A stretch of 22,819 bases of DNA from Spirochaetia bacterium (GTDB lineage: Bacteria > Spirochaetota > Spirochaetia > PWKH01): the NCBI GenBank assembly GCA_007128345.1, contig SKXS01000231.1, forward strand, positions 1 to 22,819, read 5' to 3'. Positions 7,386 to 15,030 of the stretch are shown here, one piece after another. Position 1 is the first letter of the stretch; every line of letters starts with the position of its first letter. Made by a program: the position numbers and the translations under genes. The notes under the pieces are model-generated. The model was not told where the DNA came from, searched no databases, and was given only the letters and a program-made list of their open reading frames with translations.

Positions 7386-9482
7386 TTACTTTCCAGCCTC
7401 AGCTCGCCTCTTTTCCTCATAAGCGGCAATAAGCTCTTCACTAATCTGCTTGGGCACCTTGCCGAACTTAAGGAACTCCATAGTGAACTCCGCTTTACCC
7501 TGGGTAAGGGAGCGGAGAGTTGTCGAATATCCGAACATCTCGCTCAGGGGCACTTCTGCATCAATGATGCAGAACATCCCTTCTTCTACTGCACTGATGA
7601 TGACCCCCCGCCTCTGATTGATTGATGCGAATACGCTTCCCTGGAATTCAGTCGGACCCTCAACGGTGACCTTCATGATCGGTTCCATGATTATCGGTTC
7701 AGCCCGTTTGTATGCGTCACGGAACGCGCCGATTGCCGCTGACTGAAAGGCCATGTCGGATGAGTCCACCGGATGGTACTGCCCGTCATTGATGGTAACC
7801 TGGATGCCCACTATAGGCGAGCCGATCAGGGTGCCTTTTTCCATGGCTGCTCTGAACCCCTTGTCGCAGGAGGGTATGTATTCTGTAGGAATCATGCCTC
7901 CCTTGATCTGGTTGACGAAGTGATAGACCTCACCTTCCTCTCCCTCGAAGGGCTCCATAAACCCGGCCACCCTGGCATACTGTCCGGAACCGCCGGTCTG
8001 CTTCTTGTGGGTATAGTTGAATTCCGATGGCATACTGATAGTTTCCCGGTAGGCTACCTGAGGTCTTCCCACCTCCACTTCCGCCTTGTATTCACGCTTC
8101 ATGCGCTCAACATAGACCTCGAGGTGCAGTTCGCCCATGCCCTGGATGATCGTCTCATTGGATTCCGGATCTACAAAGGTCTTGAAGGTCGGATCCTCCT
8201 TGGTAAACCTGTTGAGGGCCTTCGCGATATTATGTGATGCCTGCCTGTCCTTCGCCTTGATGGCAAGGCTGATTACCGGATTGGGAACGTACATACTGGT
8301 CATGGAATAATTCAGGTTCCCTGATACGAAGGTATCCCCGGACGCACAGTCCACAGCAAAGAGCGCTGCGATGTCGCCTGGCCCCGCTTCAGTTATATCT
8401 TCCATGGAATCCGCATGCATCCTGATGAGACGGCCGATCTTGAACTTCTTTCTCGATCTGACATTGTAGAGCTCATCCCCTTTGCGAATGCGTCCCTGGT
8501 ATATCCTGATATACGTGAGCTGGCCGTACTGACCCTCCTCTAGCTTAAAGGCCAGGGCGACCGTCGGTTTATGTTCATCAGGAAGAAGCACCACCTCCTG
8601 CTCATCATGATCCAGATCTAGTGCTACATTACGCACCTGTCCGGGATGGGGCAGGTAGGCTACCGCAGCATCCATGAGAGGCTGGATTCCTTTATTCTTG
8701 TATGCAGAGCCGAGGAATACTGGGGTAAGCTCCAGCGACAGAGTCCCCTTCCGTACCGCGTCATGGATGAGCTGTTCCGTAACATTCCCATCCAGCACCG
8801 CTTCCATCAGCTCATCCGAGAACATGGATATAGCATCAAGCATCTCTTCTCGCATGCGTTCCGCATCACTGCTCAGATCAGCCGGCACTACCTCCGTGCG
8901 TATCTCATCCCCAGAAAGTCCGTCAAAATACACAGCCTGCATGGTAACCAGGTCCACCACTCCGTTGAGCTTGTCCTCAAGACCGATGGGCATCTGCATA
9001 AGTACAGCATTGTGTCCGAGCTTGGTACGCAGCTGATCCCTCACCTTGTAGGGGTTTGCACCTACCCGGTCACACTTATTGATAAATGCGATCCTCGGCA
9101 CATTGTAGCGCTTCATCTGGCGGTCAACGGTAATGGACTGGGACTGGACTCCGCCTACAGAGCAGAGCACCAGTACAGCCCCGTCAAGGACCCGCAGCGA
9201 ACGCTCCACCTCTATGGTGAAGTCAACGTGGCCGGGAGTATCGATGATGTTGATCGCATACCCCTTCCAGTTGACGTTGGTAGCCGCTGATGCGATGGTG
9301 ATGCCACGCTCGCGTTCAAGTTCCATGGAATCCATGGTAGCGCCTACTCCGTCTTTTCCACGTACCTCATGAATAGCGTGGATCCGTTTTGTATAAAAGA
9401 GCATCCGCTCAGACAGGGTTGTCTTACCTGAATCAATGTGAGCACTGATGCCGATGTTTCTCATGTACTTGATATCTGTCAT
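7386..9482 (-). CDS. fusA: Translation elongation factor G, spdEFG1/mitochondrial EFG1 type
   Basis: Ribosomal translocase GTPase. From the ATG at 9482 it has 698 residues. G1 reads AHIDSGKT (14-21), with Ser where the common bacterial EF-G has Ala. G3 is DTPGH (81-85) and G4 is NKCD (135-138). The segment HEVRGKDGVGATMDSMELERERGITI is characteristic of the spirochaete EFG1 (spdEFG1) and mitochondrial EFG1 branch. An in-frame TTG at 9506 would add eight residues. I prefer 9482 because GGAG lies 8 nt before it and the family starts close to this point. Spirochaetes usually carry a second EF-G (spdEFG2) thought to act in ribosome recycling. It is not in this window. Any linkage to the downstream ATPase is unexplained. 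Confidence 0.95.
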   Translation of the reverse strand: MTDIKYMRNIGISAHIDSGKTTLSERMLFYTKRIHAIHEVRGKDGVGATMDSMELERERGITIASAATNVNWKGYAINIIDTPGHVDFTIEVERSLRVLDGAVLVLCSVGGVQSQSITVDRQMKRYNVPRIAFINKCDRVGANPYKVRDQLRTKLGHNAVLMQMPIGLEDKLNGVVDLVTMQAVYFDGLSGDEIRTEVVPADLSSDAERMREEMLDAISMFSDELMEAVLDGNVTEQLIHDAVRKGTLSLELTPVFLGSAYKNKGIQPLMDAAVAYLPHPGQVRNVALDLDHDEQEVVLLPDEHKPTVALAFKLEEGQYGQLTYIRIYQGRIRKGDELYNVRSRKKFKIGRLIRMHADSMEDITEAGPGDIAALFAVDCASGDTFVSGNLNYSMTSMYVPNPVISLAIKAKDRQASHNIAKALNRFTKEDPTFKTFVDPESNETIIQGMGELHLEVYVERMKREYKAEVEVGRPQVAYRETISMPSEFNYTHKKQTGGSGQYARVAGFMEPFEGEEGEVYHFVNQIKGGMIPTEYIPSCDKGFRAAMEKGTLIGSPIVGIQVTINDGQYHPVDSSDMAFQSAAIGAFRDAYKRAEPIIMEPIMKVTVEGPTEFQGSVFASINQRRGVIISAVEEGMFCIIDAEVPLSEMFGYSTTLRSLTQGKAEFTMEFLKFGKVPKQISEELIAAYEEKRRAEAGK

Positions 9483-9576
9483 ATCTTTTGAACTCCGCGT
9501 TTCCAATTGCTTGGTGTGATTGTGTTCGTGTATCCTTGGTTCGTTACAACGGCGGGCGAAACCTGCAATCGTTGGA

Positions 9577-9605
9577 ATTGTAAAATACTATGGATTTTTT
9601 TTCAA
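9577..9605 (-). promoter_or_regulatory. Predicted sigma70-like promoter of fusA
   Basis: On the minus strand TTGAAA (9605-9600, 5 of 6) is 17 bp from TACAAT (9582-9577, 5 of 6). The expected start near 9570 gives a leader of about 88 nt before the ATG at 9482, with an ordinary ribosome binding site. Confidence 0.5.
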
Positions 9606-9655
9606 TACCCCCCCTGCCAACTTGTGTCTGGAAATTAGCCATGGCAGAGCCCCCC

Positions 9656-9684
9656 TTTACTCCCCAAAGACTCTCAGGTATGCT
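9656..9684 (+). promoter_or_regulatory. Possible promoter of the HIT-family gene
   Basis: TTTACT (9656-9661, 4 of 6) is 17 bp from TATGCT (9679-9684, 4 of 6). A start near 9691 would leave a short leader that carries the AGGAGGG ribosome binding site at 9695-9701. Both hexamers are weak. Confidence 0.3.
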
Positions 9685-9707
9685 AGTCTTCAACAGGAGG
9701 GTTAGCC

Positions 9708-10118
9708 GTGGCAACATTGTTTACAAGGATTCTTAATAAGCAAATACCAGCTGAAATGCTCTACGAAGATGACCAGTGCATGGTTATCCTTGATATTGCA
9801 CCGGTGAACAAGGGACATGCCCTGGTAATTTCCCGGAATGAGTACGAGACCATTGGTGACTGTCCCGATGAAGAACTTGCGCACCTCATGGCTGTTGTCA
9901 AGCGTACCGCTGCACAGCTTGAAGAGCAGCTCGGCGCTGACGGGTACAATGTGCTTATCAACAATCGTCCACCGTCTGGACAGGAAGTGCCCCACCTGCA
10001 TATCCATGTGATTCCGCGGTTCTCCGGGGACGGGAAATCTCCCCTGTTTCGCAAGGAGCGCTACAGTGAGGGAGAGATGGCCCATACAGCACAGTTGCTC
10101 GCATTCAGCAGGGTTTAG
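9708..10118 (+). CDS. HIT-family nucleotide hydrolase (HinT-like)
   Basis: A 136-residue histidine-triad protein. The motif HLHIHVIPR places the triad at His96, His98 and His100, with His98/His100 in the position of the nucleophile region. The N-terminal FTRILNKQIPAEMLYED and the KGHALVI segment are typical of Hint/HinT proteins, which hydrolyse purine nucleoside phosphoramidates and adenylates as cytoplasmic homodimers. The start is GTG at 9708 with AGGAGGG six nt upstream, one of the strongest Shine-Dalgarno sites here. The physiological substrate cannot be told from sequence. Its neighbours (EF-G divergent, zinc-ribbon gene 191 bp downstream) give no clear hint. Confidence 0.9.
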   Translation: MATLFTRILNKQIPAEMLYEDDQCMVILDIAPVNKGHALVISRNEYETIGDCPDEELAHLMAVVKRTAAQLEEQLGADGYNVLINNRPPSGQEVPHLHIHVIPRFSGDGKSPLFRKERYSEGEMAHTAQLLAFSRV

Positions 10119-10309
10119 AAGAGCGCGTACGCCGGTGCTTCAGGGATGATCCCGTCACTCACACGCATGGTCTGCATGCAGGAACATATTCGTGCCTGTC
10201 TGGGAATGTCATTCACATCTACTGCAGGTTTCTCTGCTTGATTGATTTGAAGCCCTACGGATGTTCCGAAGTTCTTGAGTTTCCTGCAGTTTCGCCGTAC
10301 AATGTATCT
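10119..10309 (+). other. Intergenic region between the HIT and zinc-ribbon genes
   Basis: These 191 bp carry the zinc-ribbon promoter at their right end. On the minus strand an open frame runs through to a TAA at 10117-10115, overlapping the HIT stop. It has a protein-like composition (…RQARICSCMQTM…) but no credible start codon with a ribosome binding site. No terminator hairpin followed by a T-run is visible after the HIT gene. Confidence 0.4.
10275..10303 (+). promoter_or_regulatory. Predicted sigma70-like promoter of the zinc-ribbon/nitroreductase unit (leaderless)
   Basis: TTGAGT (10275-10280, 4 of 6) is 17 bp from TACAAT (10298-10303, 5 of 6). The expected start, 10310, is the A of the zinc-ribbon ATG. 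No ribosome binding site precedes that ATG. Confidence 0.5.
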
Positions 10310-10600
10310 ATGGCGCACTGCTACTACTGCGGGACTGAACTCCCGTACGGAGAAAAGGTATATCGTTCTACTCTCTGCACTATGTGTGAAAAGCCGCTTA
10401 AGATATGCAGAAACTGTGAATTCTACCTGTCTGGGGCTAAGCATGACTGCAGAGAACCCATTGCAGAACCGGTATACGATAAGGAGCGGGCAAATTCCTG
10501 TGACTTGTTTTCACCCTCGCCGGGACCCTGGCATGGGGATGATGAACAGAAGAAACAAGCAGATGCGAGAAAAAAGCTGAACTCGCTGTTCAACTTCTAG
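10310..10600 (+). CDS. Small protein with two four-cysteine zinc sites
   Basis: A 96-residue protein with eight cysteines that fall naturally into two zinc sites: Cys4, 7, 23 and 26 (CYYC...CTMC) and Cys33, 36, 47 and 64 (CRNC...C...C). The second half has the pattern C-x2-C-x-FY...CRE...V-x-DKE-x-AN-x-C-D-x-F, which I recall from small uncharacterised bacterial zinc-ribbon proteins. The C-terminus is charged and probably helical. The function is unknown. Binding to nucleic acid or protein, or a chaperone-like role, are all possible. I chose the ATG at 10310 because a promoter ends 6 nt upstream and the cysteine region begins at once. An in-frame TTG at 10238 would place coding sequence over the promoter. 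The nitroreductase gene follows after 10 bp and is probably co-transcribed. Confidence 0.8.
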   Translation: MAHCYYCGTELPYGEKVYRSTLCTMCEKPLKICRNCEFYLSGAKHDCREPIAEPVYDKERANSCDLFSPSPGPWHGDDEQKKQADARKKLNSLFNF

Positions 10601-10610
10601 GAGAAAGATT

Positions 10611-11132
10611 ATGCTGGTGGATATGCTCACTTCAAGACGGAGCATACGCTCATACAAAAGTATTCCCGTTGCTGAAGCTTCAGTTAAAGCCCTTTTAACG
10701 GCAGGACTGGCATCCGCATCCTCACGAGCTATCCGTCCATGGGAACTTATCGCTGTTGATGAACCTGAGCTTCTGGACGCCCTTTCCCGGGCAAAGAAGC
10801 ACGGATCCAGCTTTCTCAGCAGAGCACCGCTGGCTTTAGTAGTGCTCGGCATACCTTCAGAGAGTGACGTCTGGATTGAGGATACCGCTATTGCATCATC
10901 GAACATCCTCCTTGCGGCGCATGACCTCGACCTTGGGGCTTGCTGGATCCAGATTCGGCTTCGTGAGGCCTCCGACGGGCGTTCGTCTGAATCGTACGTG
11001 CGCAGTGTCCTCTCCATACCTGATTCACGATCCGTAGAATCCATCATTGCAGTGGGATATCCTGATGAATCCCCCGAAGGGTATCGGACTGAGGATCTCA
11101 GATGGGACAAGGTGCACCGCAACCGCTACTGA
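10611..11132 (+). CDS. Nitroreductase-family FMN-dependent oxidoreductase
   Basis: A 173-residue protein of the nitroreductase superfamily, expected to be a cytoplasmic homodimer with FMN that reduces nitro compounds, quinones or similar using NAD(P)H. The N-terminal SRRSIRSYKSIPV is the FMN-phosphate-binding signature (SRRSxRxY). The segment ASSRAIRPWEL corresponds to the usual A-P-S-x-x-N-x-Q-PW region, with an Arg-Ala-Ile variant. Later, ASSNILLAAHDLDLGACWI matches the conserved dimer-interface helix. It is shorter than NfsB-type enzymes (about 217) and fits the compact subgroup common in anaerobes. AGGAG at 10600-10604 precedes the ATG by 6 nt, and the gap to the zinc-ribbon gene is 10 bp. 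The natural substrate is unknown. Confidence 0.88.
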   Translation: MLVDMLTSRRSIRSYKSIPVAEASVKALLTAGLASASSRAIRPWELIAVDEPELLDALSRAKKHGSSFLSRAPLALVVLGIPSESDVWIEDTAIASSNILLAAHDLDLGACWIQIRLREASDGRSSESYVRSVLSIPDSRSVESIIAVGYPDESPEGYRTEDLRWDKVHRNRY

Positions 11133-11138
11133 TTCCAT

Positions 11139-11167
11139 TTGCCCATTAATACTGACATGCGTATATT
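11139..11167 (+). promoter_or_regulatory. Predicted sigma70-like promoter of the peroxiredoxin gene
   Basis: TTGCCC (11139-11144, 4 of 6) is 17 bp from TATATT (11162-11167, 5 of 6). A start near 11174 leaves a 22-nt leader holding GAGGAG at 11184-11189. Confidence 0.5.
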
Positions 11168-11195
11168 TATCCCATCACCCAGTGAGGAGTTATAT

Positions 11196-11654
11196 ATGAT
11201 AGTACAAGGAATGCCCGCGCCAGATTTCTCACTCCTAACCCAAGAGGGGACGGAGGTGTCGCTTTCTCAGTTCAGAGGAAAACGGGTAGTGCTCTATTTC
11301 TACCCCAAGGACAACACACCGGGATGCACGACGGAAGCCTGCCAGTTCAGGGACATGTATGACGAAATGCTTGCGGCGGGAGCCGTGGTGATCGGGATTA
11401 GTCCCGATTCGGTATCGAGCCATAAAAAGTTCAAGACGAAGTACGGTCTCCCATTCTACCTGCTGGCAGACCCTGAAAAACAAGTCATTGATGCATACGG
11501 CGCTATCCAGGAGAAGCGTATGTATGGAAAAACCTACATGGGTGTCCAGCGGTCAACCTATGTAATTGATGAAGAGGGAATAGTTGCTGCAGTGTACCCT
11601 GCAGTGAAGGCTGACGGTCACGCCCGGGAAGTGCTTGCGTTTTTGAACTCATAA
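11196..11654 (+). CDS. bcp: Thioredoxin-dependent peroxiredoxin, Bcp/PrxQ type
   Basis: A 152-residue thiol peroxidase that reduces peroxides in the cytoplasm, protecting a probably anaerobic or microaerophilic cell. The motif YPKDNTPGCTTEACQFRD carries the peroxidatic Cys44 and, five residues on, the resolving Cys49, the arrangement of two-cysteine BCP/PrxQ enzymes. The rest (GISPDSVSSHKKFKTKYGLPF, LLADPEKQV, GVQRSTYVID) follows the family closely. The start is set at 11196 by GAGGAG six nt upstream. An in-frame TTG at 11139 lies inside the predicted -35 and is rejected. It ends 7 bp from the stop of pheT on the other strand. Confidence 0.93.
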   Translation: MIVQGMPAPDFSLLTQEGTEVSLSQFRGKRVVLYFYPKDNTPGCTTEACQFRDMYDEMLAAGAVVIGISPDSVSSHKKFKTKYGLPFYLLADPEKQVIDAYGAIQEKRMYGKTYMGVQRSTYVIDEEGIVAAVYPAVKADGHAREVLAFLNS

Positions 11655-11657
11655 GAC

Positions 11658-11671
11658 GCTGCTACAGCAGC
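11658..11671. repeat. Short perfect hairpin at the bcp/pheT convergent junction
   Basis: GCTGC-TACA-GCAGC forms a 5-bp perfect stem with a 4-nt loop spanning the two stop codons' neighbourhood. There is no T-run on either side, so it is at best a weak bidirectional terminator or RNA 3'-end stabiliser. Confidence 0.25.
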
Positions 11672-13356
11672 AGGTCCAGATCTATCTCACAGACTGAACA
11701 GGGCATTTGAATACCCCAGTTTTCAAGCACCTGCGGGTGTACCTCCCCGAAGATGCCTGCAGTCTTTCCTGCACAGATCACTTCGGCAGCCCTCCCGGGG
11801 ATAAACCTAGAATCTTGGACATCCTTGAGGCTATACTCCCTGGAAAGGTAATACAGGAGACCTGAAATCTGGCTGGCAATCTGGTTGAATCCGCTCCCCC
11901 GCTCTGCCTGCAGGAACGCAAGATAGTTCTTCGTTGATGTGCCTGATGGCTCGCTTCCGTCGGCATATGCTGCCTTTCCTATCTCAAAGATTCGGTGGGG
12001 ATAGACCGCATTGCTGGAAACGGCCTCTGACTGGAGCAGTGAGGGAATAATTGATTTTCTCACGTACTCGTAGTTCTCGCTCATGGGATTCTCGACTTGG
12101 ATGAACCCTTCTGAGGAGACCATCATACGATGGATGAAGTCCCTGGCTGACCCAAGGTAGTTGTACATCATTTCCTGGTACCCCATCCCTATCATGATTT
12201 CCTTGGCCTTTCGTGAAAACTCCTCTTCAGCAGTCAGCCTGCCAGGGGTAAAAAAATCAGGCATCTCCGGCTCAAATCGATCCATTCCGTGGCCGATCAT
12301 GATGTCCTCAATAATGTCCACGGGATGGAGGAAATCATTGCGGTATTCTGGGACAGTCACATAGATGCTTCCGCTGTCATGCAGCCCGAACACCCCCATC
12401 CGCCTCAATGCGGCTAAGGCTTCATCCGGGGACAAAGCAGCCCCCAGGAGCTTGCAGACATCCTTCATGGAGACCGCTGCGGGGCTTTGGAAGTAGTACG
12501 GAATTACCAGCTCCCTGCCGAACTCGGTATCATACGGATAGATAATTTTCACCGGCTCAATGGTGAACCCGTCATCTGCTAGATCGCACGCAACGATAGA
12601 AGCGGTGTGGATGAGCGCCTTGAGCTCGGTCCCGGTTAGCTCGATAAAGAGTCGATTGTCCCCAACCTGCACCGCTCCAACTTCCGCACTGTTAATTATC
12701 GGGGGAAAGCTCAGCACTTTGCCGTTATCATCGGTGATGAAGGGATACTTCGTGAAATCCCTGACTATGTGGCCGAATTCCTGACCTTTTGGCGTTTGAT
12801 CCAGGACCTCAACGAGATTGAGTTCCCGGTCCGACTGGAGGGGAATGAAGGAGGTTTTCAGAGGATCTGCGGCTACGTACCGCACGGGATAGGTTATGAG
12901 ATCGCTCCGGTAGACGCCCATGGCTATGGCACTGCGTTTCCTGCCGTAGTTCCAACAGAGCTTCTCCTGTGTCTGGATGAGATCCATAAGGGTCGGCTCA
13001 TCCACCGCCTTTCCAGAGACTGCGAAGGCCACGATATAGGGCCTGGTATCCAGCAGGTCCGGATCAACGGTAACTACCCGCTCACCAGTTTCAAAGACCT
13101 CCTCGCTGGTGGAAAAGAAATCATAGCAGCGTACATCGCGCCCTAAGTATCCGGAGAGCTGGCGAACCAGGCCTGCGGTGGACCAGAGGTCCGGCCGGTT
13201 GGTATCATTGAGTTCTATCTTCAGGATGCCGGCTTCCTCGTCCTTCCCGTCAAGTTCAGCCTTTGCCGCGGTGAGCAGCGATTCAAGTTCACTATCAGTT
13301 AAGCGTTTTCCAAGAGTCCGGTACAGATTTTCCGCTACTACTTCAATTTTAGGCAT
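11662..13356 (-). CDS. pheT: Phenylalanyl-tRNA synthetase beta subunit, archaeal/eukaryotic type
   Basis: Non-catalytic partner of PheS. At 564 residues it is the short archaeal/eukaryotic form: bacterial PheT is about 800 residues and carries an N-terminal tRNA-binding (EMAP-like) domain and a C-terminal anticodon-binding domain, both absent here. Recognisable segments include KIELNDTNRPDLWSTAGLVRQL near residue 50, the B5-like region PYYFQSPAAVSMKDVCKLLG, and VPEYRNDFLHPVDIIEDIMIGHGMDRF, which is typical of the archaeal type. It starts directly after the pheS stop (TAA then ATG, no gap), with AGGAGGGGAAAG upstream inside pheS, so the two subunits are translationally linked. Spirochaetes are known to have this PheRS type, presumably by ancient transfer from archaea. 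Confidence 0.95.
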   Translation of the reverse strand: MPKIEVVAENLYRTLGKRLTDSELESLLTAAKAELDGKDEEAGILKIELNDTNRPDLWSTAGLVRQLSGYLGRDVRCYDFFSTSEEVFETGERVVTVDPDLLDTRPYIVAFAVSGKAVDEPTLMDLIQTQEKLCWNYGRKRSAIAMGVYRSDLITYPVRYVAADPLKTSFIPLQSDRELNLVEVLDQTPKGQEFGHIVRDFTKYPFITDDNGKVLSFPPIINSAEVGAVQVGDNRLFIELTGTELKALIHTASIVACDLADDGFTIEPVKIIYPYDTEFGRELVIPYYFQSPAAVSMKDVCKLLGAALSPDEALAALRRMGVFGLHDSGSIYVTVPEYRNDFLHPVDIIEDIMIGHGMDRFEPEMPDFFTPGRLTAEEEFSRKAKEIMIGMGYQEMMYNYLGSARDFIHRMMVSSEGFIQVENPMSENYEYVRKSIIPSLLQSEAVSSNAVYPHRIFEIGKAAYADGSEPSGTSTKNYLAFLQAERGSGFNQIASQISGLLYYLSREYSLKDVQDSRFIPGRAAEVICAGKTAGIFGEVHPQVLENWGIQMPCSVCEIDLDLLL

Positions 13357-14895
13357 TTACTTTCCCCTCCTCAGTCTGACTCGTTCAATATCCGGGGTAA
13401 AGAGCTCCCTCAGGTCGTTGAGACCCAGGTGCATGAGCGCCATGCGGTCAATTCCCAAGCCCCAGGCGAGAACCGGAACATCAACTCCGAGAGACTTGGA
13501 GACTTCGGGCCTGAAGATGCCGCTGCCCCCAAGCTCAAACCATCCGAGTTTTGGGTGTTTGATATGCACTTCGATGGACGGTTCGGTAAAGGGAAAGTAT
13601 CCCGGCACGTATTTGACTTCCTGTGCTCCCGCAACCTCTTCCGCAAACATCTTCAGCAGTCCGAGGAGGGTACGCAGATTCACCTTTTCTCCAAGTACAA
13701 TCCCTTCGGTCTGATAGAAATCTGCACCATGGGTAGCATCCACCTGGTCATAACGGAAACAGCGTACAATCCCGAAGTACTTGCTCGGCACCTTCGCTAT
13801 AGGGAGAGTCTTTGCCGAGAGCACGGTGCCCTGACTTCTTAGCACTTGCCGTCGGGTAAAGTTTCTATCAAAAGCATACCCCCATCCGCGGCTGCCGGTT
13901 GTCCATCCGTGCTCATGTGCTGCAGCGACTTGATCAAGGTAGGGCTGGTCTATATAGGCTGCATGGGACGGATTTTTTACATAGTATACATCATGGATAT
14001 CGCGGGCACTATGGAACTGAGGCATAAACAGCGCATCTCCATTCCAGAACTCAGTTTCCACCAGGGGTCCGTCAAATTCCTCAAATCCGAGCGAGACAAG
14101 TTTGTCTTTCACCCAGGTGAGGTAGGCATTATAGGGATTCCTTCGTCCGGGAATTATCCGGGCGGGGGGAATGTGCACATTATATGATCTGAACTGCTGG
14201 TGCTTCCAGGTTCCCTTGGCAAGCATCTCCTGGGTGAGTTCGCCGTACTCGTCCCCGGTAATTTCACGGGAGACTAGTTCCTGGACGAACTTCTTGCCTA
14301 GATCCGTGAGCGTGTAGATCACTTCGTCCCGTTCCAGAGTCCTGAAGGGTGCTGCTGCCGCTCCTCGCTTCTTGCTGATTGCATGCATGATCCAGCGCTC
14401 GTGCTCGCCTAGAGATGCCTCCTCAATGAGGCCTTCGGTGCCTTTGTTCAGGAGATCCCGAGCGGTACGCACCTCATCAGGCAGGGATTCACTTAACGCT
14501 GTTACCCGCTTTTCATCATCCATGCCGAGTACCCGCATCTTGGCCAGCTGTCCGTAGGCTGAACCCGCATCCTTACTGGAAATACCTAACTGTCCGGCTG
14601 CCTCAGGGAGGGTCATGGGGCCCTGATTCCTGACAAGGGTAAATATCCGCTCTGCAGGAAGCCCCGCTTCTGCATACGAAGAGCCGAGCTCGGTCAGTTC
14701 GTAGTATGTCCTGGTTTTCCTGCTGTGCTCAGCTAAAAATCCTTTAGCTTCCAGCCAGCTGAACGCCTGGTTGCACTGCCCTATATTGAATCCCAGTGAT
14801 TCTATCACCGACTGCGCGGTTATCTCATCACCTGGTCCTATATGAAGCAGCACCTTGACTTCCAGCGGGTGAAGGTTTCTTACATCAATGTCCAT
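13357..14895 (-). CDS. pheS: Phenylalanyl-tRNA synthetase alpha subunit, archaeal/eukaryotic type
   Basis: Catalytic class II aminoacyl-tRNA synthetase subunit that charges tRNA-Phe. It has 512 residues, far longer than the bacterial alpha subunit (about 330-350). The extra N-terminal half (residues 1 to about 200) consists of winged-helix-like segments such as VIESLGFNIGQCNQAFSWLEAKGF, as in archaeal and cytosolic eukaryotic enzymes. The catalytic core shows DALFMPQFHSARDIHDVYYV, the motif 2 region IVRCFRYDQVDATH, and motif 3 GLGIDRMALMHLG. The ATG at 14895 has AGGAG nine nt upstream. The promoter is not clear: TATACA around 14941-14936 (minus strand) is a weak candidate. It is divergent from the purine operon across 328 bp. 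Confidence 0.95.
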   Translation of the reverse strand: MDIDVRNLHPLEVKVLLHIGPGDEITAQSVIESLGFNIGQCNQAFSWLEAKGFLAEHSRKTRTYYELTELGSSYAEAGLPAERIFTLVRNQGPMTLPEAAGQLGISSKDAGSAYGQLAKMRVLGMDDEKRVTALSESLPDEVRTARDLLNKGTEGLIEEASLGEHERWIMHAISKKRGAAAAPFRTLERDEVIYTLTDLGKKFVQELVSREITGDEYGELTQEMLAKGTWKHQQFRSYNVHIPPARIIPGRRNPYNAYLTWVKDKLVSLGFEEFDGPLVETEFWNGDALFMPQFHSARDIHDVYYVKNPSHAAYIDQPYLDQVAAAHEHGWTTGSRGWGYAFDRNFTRRQVLRSQGTVLSAKTLPIAKVPSKYFGIVRCFRYDQVDATHGADFYQTEGIVLGEKVNLRTLLGLLKMFAEEVAGAQEVKYVPGYFPFTEPSIEVHIKHPKLGWFELGGSGIFRPEVSKSLGVDVPVLAWGLGIDRMALMHLGLNDLRELFTPDIERVRLRRGK

Positions 14896-15030
14896 GAATC
14901 ATATCTCCTGAAAGAGGCTTCGTATGCGATCATTTGTATAAGTTCGAACATTGTAATGAGAACGCGAGAAAAAAGAAAGAGGGTACAAGCAATCCCGCAT
15001 GCGCACAGGGTGCAACAAATATGGCGGTTC

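Larger units (their letters stand above)
9483..9707 (+). other. Intergenic region between divergent fusA and HIT genes
   Basis: These 225 bp hold the two divergent promoters listed separately and the long fusA leader. Runs of T (9595-9602) and C (9608-9614) are present. I see no convincing terminator, RNA gene or small ORF with a ribosome binding site. Confidence 0.5.

Noticed and set aside
7773..9290. Plus-strand open frames of 120-214 codons opposite fusA
   Set aside because: They lie antisense to a fully conserved EF-G coding sequence and show no family resemblance. Typical shadow frames.
10238..10309. Extended start (TTG) of the zinc-ribbon protein
   Set aside because: No ribosome binding site, and it would read through a good promoter. 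The cysteine domain starts right after the ATG at 10310.
13178..14187. Plus-strand open frames of 113-178 codons opposite pheS
   Set aside because: Antisense to conserved catalytic regions of PheS, low-complexity serine-rich composition, no ribosome binding sites.
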